Origin: Acanthamoeba castellanii str. Neff
Lineage: Eukaryota; Discosea; Longamoebia; Acanthamoebidae
Assembly: GCF_000313135.1 (NCBI RefSeq)
Contig: NW_004457733.1
Coordinates: 8,860-49,911, forward strand
Direction: 5' to 3'
Length of the DNA stretch: 41,052 nucleotides
A program made the position numbers and the translations under genes. A model generated the notes under the pieces. The model saw nothing but the letters and a program-made list of their open reading frames with translations. It searched no databases and was not told the origin of the DNA. Shown piece by piece: positions 1-9,058 of this stretch. Position 1 is the first letter of the stretch. Each line of letters begins with the position of its first letter.

Positions 1-473
1 GATGACGACAAGTCGGGCGTCTTCTTGAGGAGTTTCTTCTTCTTGGCGGCCGTTGGAGATCGCGACGTCGACGTGCGGTCCTTCTTCTTGGCCTTCGCGG
101 CTGTCTGTGATCGTTTGTCTTCCTCGCTATCGGTGGCTTCATCGGTGTCCTCCTCCTCTTCCTCCTCTTCTTCGTCTTCTTTTTCACTGTCGTTTACATT
201 TTGGCCGTTTCGCTGTCGTTTACGTGACGCCCGCTTGGTGGTGCTCTCTACACCACGATCGTCTTCGCTCGTATCGGTGCTGGTGTCGTCTTCGTCGGTG
301 TGGCTCCGTTCTGCCTCTTCTTCCGCCTCCTTCATCTTCTGTTGGCTCTTCTCGGCCGTTTCCTCCATGCCAGCCTTGCGCTTCTTACGCCAGGTCTGCT
401 TCCCTGCAGCCGCGCTGAACTTGCGCTTCGTTCGTTGCTCAGTCTTCTTGTGTCGCCTCTTCACCGCCCGCAC
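1..473 (-). CDS. Lys/Glu-rich nuclear-type protein, internal or 3' part (runs off left edge)
   Basis: A minus-strand frame is open from 473 to the window edge (about 157 codons). It begins right after a good acceptor (CTTGACAG) at 474-481. The translation is strikingly charged. It starts with a basic segment (KRRHKKTEQRTKRKFS), passes through alternating E/D/S/T-rich stretches including a run of about eight glutamates, and ends in lysine clusters such as AAKKKKLLKK at the edge. This composition is typical of nucleolar or chromatin proteins with nuclear localisation signals and acidic tracts, but I recognise no domain. A possible first exon lies at 1165-1019. It starts MSGREGKRR, ends at a strong GTGAGT donor and is phase 0, so it would join this exon in frame across a 545-base intron. 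That intron is long for this locus, so the 5' end is uncertain. The 3' end is outside the window. Confidence 0.6.
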   Translation of the reverse strand, partial: MRAVKRRHKKTEQRTKRKFSAAAGKQTWRKKRKAGMEETAEKSQQKMKEAEEEAERSHTDEDDTSTDTSEDDRGVESTTKRASRKRQRNGQNVNDSEKEDEEEEEEEEDTDEATDSEEDKRSQTAAKAKKKDRTSTSRSPTAAKKKKLLKKTPDLSS

Positions 474-1423
474 CTGTCAAGAGAGCACATGTTTTACTTC
501 ATCAGTAAAGATGATTGATAATTAAAAAATAGAGAAAAAAACAGGCATCGCTACAAAACAATCTCAGCGCTCAGGTTGAGCGTGATGTATTGGCTCACCT
601 CTGACGAGCCTAGAGGTTGCGCAGGGGAAAAGAAATGGCACAAAAGGAATGAAATGAAATGATTTGCGGGCCGCCAAACGAAAACTGGGAATTTAAAGAG
701 GGGCGAAACGGAACGGAAGAAAACAAACCCTCTTCATGGTGATCCTCGAAATGATCCTCTTCCGGTGGTCGCCGGCAATCGGGAGTCACCTTCTCCCCAG
801 ATCTGTTTCAACCTTGAAATAATGGCGCCAAAGTCTCGTTTTAAGTATTATATTTAGTTTGAAAAAAAAATGGCAAAAACTGTCGCCAGCCAACGTGAGC
901 ACTGAAGCGGTGTGAATCGGCTGCCTCCCAAGGCGGTGATGATCGCATCACACACGCTCCGGACCAGGCCAAGGTGTGGAGGATGGTGGTCCACAAGGAC
1001 AAGTAAGACCGCACTCACGGTCGGGTTGTTTTTTTCTTTCGCAGGAATTCTCGGTCGCGCTGTGGGACAAGAGGGCCAATCCACGAATTTTCCAGCGGGA
1101 CGCTCCTGGGTCTTGCCCGTCTCTCTTGTGCGCCAAGTTCTTCGTTTGCCTTCTCGGCCCGACATTCGATTTTGACTTTTGCTTCTACTTCACCTCCTCT
1201 GCTTCTCTCCTCTCGAACCTGGGAAGGCGCTGCTATACGGCCCTTCTTCGATCGGTTACTCTCTTCTCTCCACACCGCTAGAGTAGAGCCTATTTATTTG
1301 ATACATTTAATTCAAAAATTATTGGACGAATCGGACGAACGGGGAAGCGACTTCAACGACACCCCCAGCTGTTCATCTCGGCGCGACTCAAATCTATCAT
1401 CTTCCTAATCGAAAGAGCGCGAC
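474..1423. other. Region without a confident gene: putative long intron, then divergent promoter
   Basis: Bases 474-1018 are the putative first intron of the minus-strand nuclear-type protein. Bases 1166-1423 lie between the two divergent starts and would carry both promoters. An AT-rich stretch at about 1289-1320 (TATTTATTTG, TACATTTAATTC) is the best candidate core promoter for the plus-strand CDC50 gene. I found no RNA gene. Confidence 0.4.
1019..1165 (-). CDS. Possible first exon of the Lys/Glu-rich protein
   Basis: A minus-strand ATG at 1165 opens 49 codons that end at a GTGAGT donor (GT at plus 1018-1017). The phase is 0 and matches the exon starting at 473. The peptide is basic (MSGREGKRRTWRTRETGK), which fits the downstream product. 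Another minus frame through the same bases is also open and charged. The plus strand has a GTAAGA...CTTTCGCAG pair (1003-1044) that could be a 42-base intron in the 5' leader of the CDC50 gene. Sequence alone does not settle which strand is transcribed here. Confidence 0.28.
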
Positions 1424-3030
1424 ATGTCGGCGACCATGAGGAAGATATTCTGCTGTAAGTCTGATGACCCCACGCAGCCCAAGAAACACAAATCGAAGAG
1501 GCCCGCCAGTACGCCCTCTAATCCTCAATTTGCGCTGATTTGCGGTCAGAGGGCTTTACTTAAATCATGTCTTCATCAGATACGGCCTTCAAACAGCAGC
1601 GACTGAAGGCATGCCAGCCCATTCTCACCCCCATCCCGGTCATCATCACCTTCCTCGTGATTGGAATCATCTTCGTCCCCGTTGGCGTGGTGATGCTCAT
1701 CTCTTCCAACAACGTACGTTGTGGCCGCCCATCCCCACCTTGCGGTTGCGAGTCCGTTCGGCACTAACTTCTTCCGCACGCAGGTGGTAGAAGTGGAGAC
1801 TCGCTACGACGATAACTGCCAGATCGGAGAGATCTGCACCGTCACGCTCGACATCAAGGAAAAGATGGAAGAGCCAGTCTACCTCTACTACAAGCTCACC
1901 AACTACTACCAGAACCACCGACGCTATGTCAAGTCCCGAAACGACCAACAGCTGCGCGGCAACAAGGTTACCAGCAAGTCTGACATCGAGGTACCCATAC
2001 ACTTCCACCACATCCCAGCCTCTGCTGCAGCTGCGACGTCGTGACTCAAACCCTCGCGCGTGGTGTGTGCTGTGGTGCGGTTGATGTGTAGGACTGTGAC
2101 CCGGTGAAATCCCTGGACGGCTCCTCCGACAAGAACAACTTCTTCCTGCCCTGCGGTCTCATCGCCAAGAGCTACTTCAACGGTATTCAACCTCTCTCTC
2201 TCGTAGCCTCGAGCTTGGACGTTGTTTGTCGGCCGCGGGCTGTTCATATACTGGGATGGCTCGCTGACCTCGAGACCACCACCATCAGATACATTCGCCC
2301 TCAGGTATCCCAACAACAAGTTGGTGCCGCTCAAGAAGAAGGGCATCGCGTGGAGCTCCGATCTCGACCATAAGTTCAAGAACCCTGGATCCGACGTTCC
2401 CGGCATCCGGTAAGGCCAGCACCCCGTTTTGAGGAGAGAGCGCGCGAAGAACGAGATGTCACATACAACGTGTTCGCCGTTGCGTACAGAGTGATCTCCG
2501 ATTTCGAGGACGAGGACTTTGTCGTGTGGATGCGTACCGCGGGTCTGCCCACGTTCAAGAAGCTCTACCGCATCATCAACACCGACTTGCAGCCGGGCAA
2601 CTACTCCGTCACCATTCAGAACAGTACGCGCCTCTCGCGACGCTGGCCTCGGGCTGACAGGCCGCGATACTTAACACATGCCACTCGTGTTTCTCTCTGT
2701 GTGAATGAATGCAGACTACCCCACGGCCAAGTTCGACGGCAAGAAGTACGTCGTGCTCTCGACCGTCAGCTGGCTCGGCGGCAAGAATCCTTTCCTTGGT
2801 ACAGCAACCCTTCTTCTTCTTCTTCTTCAACCGACCTTGCTCTTGCACGCGCGCATTGTCATCTCGCTGGCTAGCTCGACTCACGTTTCTCGTTCGTCTG
2901 CACACGACCAGGTATCGCTTACATCGTTGTCGGCAGTCTGTGCATCGGCCTCGGCATCCTCTTCGGCTTCGTTCACTGCATCAGGCCCAGGCGCCTCGGA
3001 GACATCACCTACCTCAACTGGAACAAATAA
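1424..3030 (+). CDS. CDC50: CDC50/LEM3/TMEM30-family P4-ATPase beta subunit
   Basis: CDC50 proteins bind P4-ATPases (flippases) and are needed for their ER exit and for moving phospholipids to the cytosolic leaflet. Exons: 1424-1508, 1580-1713, 1784-1990, 2092-2182, 2289-2409, 2490-2623, 2715-2798, 2912-3030; phases agree and give 324 aa, a normal family length. Splicing exon 1 at 1508 recreates the family motif NTAFKQQRL just before TM1 (about residues 47-68). An ectodomain follows with the conserved segments [28 protein letters not shown] and FKNP. TM2 is at about 287-307, and the tail [14 protein letters not shown] is diagnostic. An alternative start at 1567 would skip exon 1 but loses the NTAFKQQRL motif. 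SRP68 follows on the same strand after 332 bases. Confidence 0.95.
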
Positions 3031-3362
3031 GTGATACGCTCTTCGCCACTCGTGTTCCTGCGCACCACGTCTTTCTTCCTCTCGCTCCTATCCTTACCCC
3101 TCCTTCCCTTTCTCCTCCGCGCTCCTGTTTTGCTGCCACGCGGTGGAGCTTTAGAGTTCACCCCACATTGTAAAGAATTGTTGCTTCACACTCTCAACAA
3201 CACGCACCGCTTTTCTGTTGGTTCCATCTTCAAGTGCAAGTTTCATCTTCCGTTGATGAACTGCCTCGCTGTGTTGTGGTCAATGCTGACGTGTACAGTC
3301 AAACAACGAAAAAAGAAAAGATAAAAGACTCTTTTTGCCACGCTGCATCAATCGGAGCAAAC
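3031..3362. other. Intergenic: CDC50 3' flank and SRP68 promoter
   Basis: This holds a pyrimidine-rich 3' flank of CDC50 (about 3060-3140) and then mixed sequence up to the SRP68 ATG. No clear AATAAA appears. AAGATAAAAGACTC at about 3318 is AT-rich, but whether it is a terminator or a promoter element cannot be told. Confidence 0.4.
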
Positions 3363-6083
3363 ATGGAGGCCAACAAATCGAGCAGCACCCAGGATCAGGC
3401 GGTGGCGACTACGCCTGCTGTGGAGCAGACGAAGCCTGCCACCCCTAAACACGAATTTTCCATCGATCGTACTCTTTTCCATCCATTAATTCAAGATCAA
3501 GACGAGCTTTTTCTTCGTCAATTAGTGGCACTTCTGTCATCTCGCTGACCCCCCCCCGCGGGCATGTAGTGTTGAACATGACAAAGGCAGCCCAGATCCA
3601 GCATGGCCTGCGTCATGGGGACTACGCGCGCTACAGGCAGTACTGCGCTCGTAGACTCACGCGATTGCGCAAGACTCTGGGCTTCACCCACGGCAAGGGC
3701 CGTTTCACCCAGAAGCGATTGAATGTACAGCAGGTCACCCAACAAAAGTGCGCCTCCAATTCCCTCCAACATCAATCAATTCTTACAAATCTCTGAACAA
3801 TCTGTGGGGCATCATCATTCTACTCTCTACTGTTCTGTGACCTGGTTGTCCATCATCATCACGATCTCATCTCTTTGCTTCTTCTGCATAGGCATCTGCT
3901 GCTCCCCTTGATGAGCGCCGAGAGGTCGTGGAGTCTTGCGATGGAGCTGAAGGAGCAGCAGGACAACCCGCGCGCCCGATTCCACATGCTGCGCCGGCTC
4001 AAGAAGGCGGTCAAGTCGTGCAACGAGCTGGTCGCCCTCTGCGCCGAGACGGCCGACGACAAGACCAAGCTCGAGGCCGAGGCCTACGCCTCCTGGATGA
4101 CCGGCAACCTCCGCCTCGAGGAGGAGGACTGGGCTCAGGCCCTCGACAGCTTCACCCGCGCCAGGTAAGGCCTGGCCCGTGCTCCCTCTGACCCCGAACC
4201 GCAACGCGTCTGATCGCATTCCTCGTGTGTGTGTGTGTGTGTGTGCGTGTCGTGTGTGTGTGTGTCGTGTGTCGTGTGTGTGTCATTGCGCGATGTAGGA
4301 CGATCTACGACAACCTGAGCAAGGTGGGCGATGCCGACACCCAGGAGACGTTCAAGGTGCGGGTGCAGGAGATCGACCCCACGATCCGATTCTGCAACTA
4401 CAACCTCTCCCAAGGCGAGGACCTCAGCGGCATCCGCGGCACCGCTGCCGCCCAGGGCGCCTCCTCCGACGTGCTCCTCCAGGCCAAGCTCGACGTACGC
4501 CCGCGCTCCCCTCTCCTCCACCTCATGTCGTGTCTGTCGCTCGCTCTCGAGGGTCGTCTCATCATCGCGAAACACACACGACACACGCACACGCACACGA
4601 CGTGCAGAAAGTCCTCACCGACCTCAGGAAGAAGCAAGGCGAGGCCATGCGGGAGGTGACCTGGAATGGCAAGACCGTGCCCATCAAGAATGGTACGTCG
4701 TGTGCGGTAACGCGTGTGTCATGTGCGTGTGTGCGGTGGTGCGTGTGCGCGTGTGCGGTGATGCATGCGAGGACTCAACGGGCTTGGTGTGTGGTGTGTG
4801 TGACGTGGCATATGGACAGACAAGCTGCGGGAGCTGGTCCTGTCGGCGCAGGACAATATCTTTGAGATCGAGAAGCTGGACTCGCTGGAGGCCAAGCTGG
4901 AGCTCTACGACAAGACGTTCATCATCTACAACGACGCGCTCAACATCCTCCGGGACGAGCTGCGGCAGTTCCAGGGCTCCAAGAAGAACGTCAAGACTGA
5001 GAGCCAGGAGTCGGACCTGCGCTTCCTCTTTGACTTTGTGAGCCACACCAAGCTCTCCCGCACCGTCGACCGTAACCTGCTCCTCGTCTCCTCGCTCACG
5101 GGCAAGGCCGAAACCAAAGGTTCCGCCGCCTCCCACGACACGACACGACACGACACGACACGACACGACACGACACGACACGACACGACACGACACGACA
5201 CGACACGACACACCGACGCCGCGTGGTTCGTCTAACGCGCTGTTTTGGTTCTTCGTTCTTCGTTTTTCGTTCTTTTTCTCTTCATCCTCGATGACCGTCG
5301 TATCGCATCAGATCCCAAGCAGAGGACGCCCGGCCCGAAGGAGATCATCAAGCTGTACGACACCATCATCCAGAACGTGAACGAAATGAGCGAACTGAGG
5401 GACTCGGAGGACGAGGAGTATCACAAGAGCATCGCCGCCAAGCTCCTCACATTCAAGGCCTTCAGGTTCGCCCCGTTCTCTTCCCCCCGGAGGTGAATGG
5501 CCACTGACACGAGTCGGCCATGGCTTAATTGTTAGGTGCTTCTATGTGGCCCATTCGTACTATAACGCCTCCAAGTGGCCCGAGACGCTGGCCCTCCTCC
5601 AGCGAACAATCGACTACACCAAGTCGGCCCTCGACCATCACGACAAATGCTCGCCTCCCTCCACCGTACGTCTGAGCACACACCGCACACGTCGCACTCA
5701 TTCACTGAACGTTGTGTTTGTGGGGACTGCAGGAGGACATCAAGTCACTCAAGGTTCTGCAGGGAAGGGTCAAGGGCAAGCGTGCGGCCTCGCAGGCCAA
5801 GGCGTTTGCCGAGTCGCAGCCGCAGGCCGAGACGCAAACCGACGCGGCCGGCGACAAGGAGAAGACGACGAAGGAGGGGCAGGCCGTGCTCAACCTGGAC
5901 GCGTTCGATCTGGACCCGCGCAGGGTCAAGGAGGGCAACCTCATCGACTTCCCGCCCGACTTCGAGGCCATCCCGTGCAAGCCCGTCCTCTTCGATCTGG
6001 CGCTCTCGGCCGTCGAGTTCCCCGACCTCAGCGAGAGGAGGAAGACCAAGGCCAAGGGCTTCTTTGGCTTCTGGAGGTCGTAG
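3363..6083 (+). CDS. SRP68: Signal recognition particle 68 kDa subunit (SRP68)
   Basis: SRP68 forms a heterodimer with SRP72 on SRP RNA and is needed for co-translational targeting to the ER. Exons: 3363-3468, 3570-3747, 3892-4164, 4299-4494, 4608-4692, 4820-5119, 5312-5465, 5536-5665, 5733-6083; phases close to 590 aa (human 627). The N-terminal RNA-binding domain carries QHGLRHGDYARYRQYC, RRLTRLRKTLGF and LLLPLMSAERSWSLAMELK. Later segments match the family in order: KTKLEAEAYASW, AREVTWNGKTVPIK-type region, IIKLYDTIIQNV and IPCKPVLFDLAL. The C terminus KGFFGFW resembles the animal GIFGF end. The donor at 3748 (GTGCGC) was chosen because it gives 19 residues between FTQK and HLLL, as in the human protein. 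Introns carry GT and CGACA repeats. It is convergent with the Msp1-like gene, with 124 bases between stops. Confidence 0.96.
5136..5212 (+). repeat. CGACA pentanucleotide tandem repeat in SRP68 intron 6
   Basis: About fifteen perfect copies of the unit CGACA run from 5136 to about 5210 inside the intron between exons ending 5119 and starting 5312. The same CACGACA motif, less regular, fills other introns in the window (for example around 24600, 40020-40075 and 30780-30820). It is spliced out and is a likely site of length variation. Confidence 0.9.
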
Positions 6084-6207
6084 AAGAAGAAAAAGAAGAA
6101 CCGAAACCTTTCAAGCCACGCGTGGTTGTTGTTTGGTTTGGCAAAGTGCGGCAAAAACATGTTTTTCTTTTTCCGACGTGTCTTTTGGTGTACAAGCTGC
6201 GGCCTGC

Positions 6208-8936
6208 TCAGTCCAGGAAGTGCTGCGATGAAGGCACAACAGTCAGTTTGACACATGTATATGTCTGGGTGTCGTGCGTCGTGTGTGCGAGTGAGGTGTG
6301 GCGTGCGTACCTTGGCCAGCTCTTTGAGGACGACGGGTCTGGGCTGGGAGGGGTCGACGTCAACGAGCCCGCACAGCTGCTCCAGCAATCGCGCGCCATC
6401 CTTGCCCTCGAATCGCTTGCTCCACTTCTCGATCCGCTCGTCGTATTCCCCCTCCTCCTCCTCGTCGAGTAGCGCCACGCCCTCGTCGTCCACGTCGATC
6501 TCCTCGATCTTGGGCTTGCTACTCTTCTTCTCCTGCGCGGTGCTGGTGAACGACGACGATGACGAACTGCCGCGGGCAGCAGCGCCGCCCATCATAGCCG
6601 ACCAGAACTGCAAGACGTCGGCCATGTTGATCGACGCCCCGGAGGGTTCGTCTTCATCGTTGTCGTCGTCATCGCCGTCAGGCTTGGCTCCACCCCGCTC
6701 CCTCTTCTGCGCAAAGTTGTGGTACTGCTTGGCCTTCTTCCCCGTCGGCGCCACCTGACCCATCATATCGCGAGCGTCGCGTCAGCACAGGCACGCAATA
6801 CGCAACACGACACGACGCGCGCGCGCACACACGACACGCACGAGGGAGGGGTATTGAGTACCTCCTTCATGGCCTCGATGAAGTCCTGCATGTGCATGGG
6901 TCGCAGGCCGTGCGTGTCCGAGCCGGTGGTGGTGGTGGTGGCAGTCGCCGTCTGTCGCCTCTCCTCCTCCTCGAGGAAGTGGCGCAGCGGGGCCACAGCA
7001 GCCTGACGCACCCGGGGAGCAGGAGAGGCGTGTGAGACCATCATCACCATCATCACCGTCGCCTTCGTCATCATCACCACCGTCGACCTCGTCGCGAGCC
7101 GTACCTTCTTGCAGAGCTCCTGGAGGTCGCTGCCGGAGTAACCCGACGTGAGCTGCGCGAGCGCGTCGATGCTGAAGCCCGGCGCCAGCGGCTCGTTGGC
7201 CAACACCTGCGGTGGCGGCGACGGCGGCAGCAGCGAGTGAGCGCACCATACAACAAGCACACCACCCGAGACGCGCGCGCAGGTGCGTACCACGTTGAGG
7301 ATCTGCGCGCGCTGGGCCTTGTTGGGGAGGTCGAAGAGGAACTGGAGCGGCATGCGGCGCAGGATGGCCGCGCTCAGGTTGTACGGCCGGTTGGTCGCCC
7401 CGATCACAATCACCCGCGACTTGCTGTCCGTCACGATGCCGTCCCACAGCCTGAAAGCAAAAAAAGAAGAAGAAAAAGGAGAAGAAAAAGAACGAAAACG
7501 AAAGAAAAGAGAAAGGAAAGAGAGAAGGGGGGTGGTGTAGGTCAGGCCCAGAACCACGGCAGGACGATGACATAGGGACAGAAGGTGTGCGTACGTCATG
7601 AAGACGGACTCGACCTGCATGTGGTAGGAGTGCTGGCTGCCCGACGCCGACGCTCCGTTGTGGAAGAAGCAATCCATCTACACCACCATCAGGCGAGGTG
7701 GATGATTAATCGCGTTTTTTGATCAGACCAGCGCAGACAGCAGGGCCACGGGTGGAAGGCAGGTGGCGCACCTCGTCGAAGAACACCACGCACGGTTGCA
7801 GCTTGTGCGCCAGCGTGAAAATTGATCGCACGATTTTCTGTGCGTGGTCGTGTCGTGTCGTGTCGTGTGCGTGTTAGCGACGCGCCATTTAGGACTCGAG
7901 CGAGTTGGGCTGTTTTACCTCCGATTCGCCATACCATTTGTTGAGGATGGTGGCAAGATTGATGTCTGCATTTTACGGGAACCAAACAGGGTCAGCGTGT
8001 ACACACTCACAGCACTCATCATAGTCGGGGCGCGCGCGCGCGAGAGCGTACTGATGAATGCCAGCTTGCCCTCCTTGGCAATGGCCTTGGCCATCATCGT
8101 CTTTCCGGTGCCTGCCAATGACGTGGATGAAGAAGAAGAGAGCATGAAGACCATGAGGATATTGACTGGGAGAGCCACGTGAGCTACCAAGCGCGACATG
8201 TGCATACCCGGAGGACCGTAGAGGAGGATTCCCTTGGGCGGCTGCAGCAGCTTGCTGCGTCGGCCTTCGAAGAGCTCCGGCCGGTTGATGGGCAGCAGGA
8301 GCACCTCCCGCAGCGATTCTGGCAATCGTGCGCGTTTGCCGAGGCTGTCAGATACCACACACACACACACACATACAACACCGCACACGACACACACGAC
8401 ACGCACGACACGGCAGGCGGAGGAGCCGGTACTTTTGATGTCCTCGAGAGAGCCGATCGAGTTGAAGTCCACGTCGATCTCGGAGGGGCTTACGACGTCC
8501 TTGATGAGCTCGCACTCGTGTTCCGTGAGGGTCAGCTCCTTCACCTCCCTTCCTCTTTGCCTCTGTTTCAAACAAAGAAACAAGATACACAAATTTGCAA
8601 TGTATCATCAAAATAAAATGATGAAAAATGAGATGGAAAAAGTTAATCGATTTTGGTCAGGAGAGATGTGAGGAGGATCGGCACCTCGATCTCGTAGAGC
8701 TTCTTGAGTGCAGACTGGACATCGGCATCGCTCGTCTTGGGGGCGAGGATTCTGCGGAGGAGGTACCCGATGGCCAAACTGCCCACGGCCGCCGTCGCCA
8801 CGCTAATCAGGGACCGGAGCAGCACAACCTGCAGTTCCTGCTGCTTCATCTTGTGCCTCGCTCCACTACTGCCGGCAGATGTCTGTCCTTCTTCGCCTCC
8901 TCTCCGCACTTGGATTCCTCGAATTTCCACCACCAT
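6208..8936 (-). CDS. Msp1/ATAD1-like AAA ATPase with acidic C-terminal extension
   Basis: Msp1/ATAD1 extracts mislocalised tail-anchored proteins from the mitochondrial outer membrane. Exons (5' to 3'): 8936-8685, 8562-8433, 8318-8208, 8111-8052, 7965-7919, 7837-7772, 7677-7595, 7450-7291, 7206-7105, 7002-6862, 6754-6311, 6222-6208; 536 aa. One membrane segment lies near residues 42-60. The AAA module shows LLQPPKGILLYGPPG, Walker A GPPGTGKT (about 161-168), NKWYGESE, Walker B VVFFDEMD, the GATNRP sensor and ILRRMP with the paired arginines, then SGYSGSDLQELCK. Msp1 proteins normally end soon after this. Here about 150 residues follow, rich in Ser, Asp and Glu (DGDDDDNDEDE; KIEEIDVDDEG). The last exon is only five codons and is the weakest call. 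It could be another MSP1-clade AAA protein, but the N-terminal anchor supports Msp1. Confidence 0.9.
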
Positions 8937-9058
8937 AGGCAGAATGTAAAAAATTCACTTGCCTTATTTTCCTTATTTTTCTTTCGGTCGAAAGACAAAA
9001 CCTGGCGTTCGTTGCGCTGTTTTATCGGTGTTTTTTATTTTATAGGTTATTTTAGTTG

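Noticed and set aside
5136..5212. Regularly spaced repeat as a CRISPR array
   Set aside because: Units are 5 bases with no spacers, and the tract lies in a spliced intron of a eukaryotic gene.
4135..5213. Minus-strand ORFs antisense to SRP68 rich in Cys-Arg-Val-Val-Ser repeats
   Set aside because: They are translations of CGACA and GT repeats opposite well-supported SRP68 exons.
7237..7575. Plus ORF rich in Lys/Arg/Glu opposite the Msp1-like gene
   Set aside because: It overlaps a purine-rich intron and AAA exons whose motifs fix the coding strand as minus.
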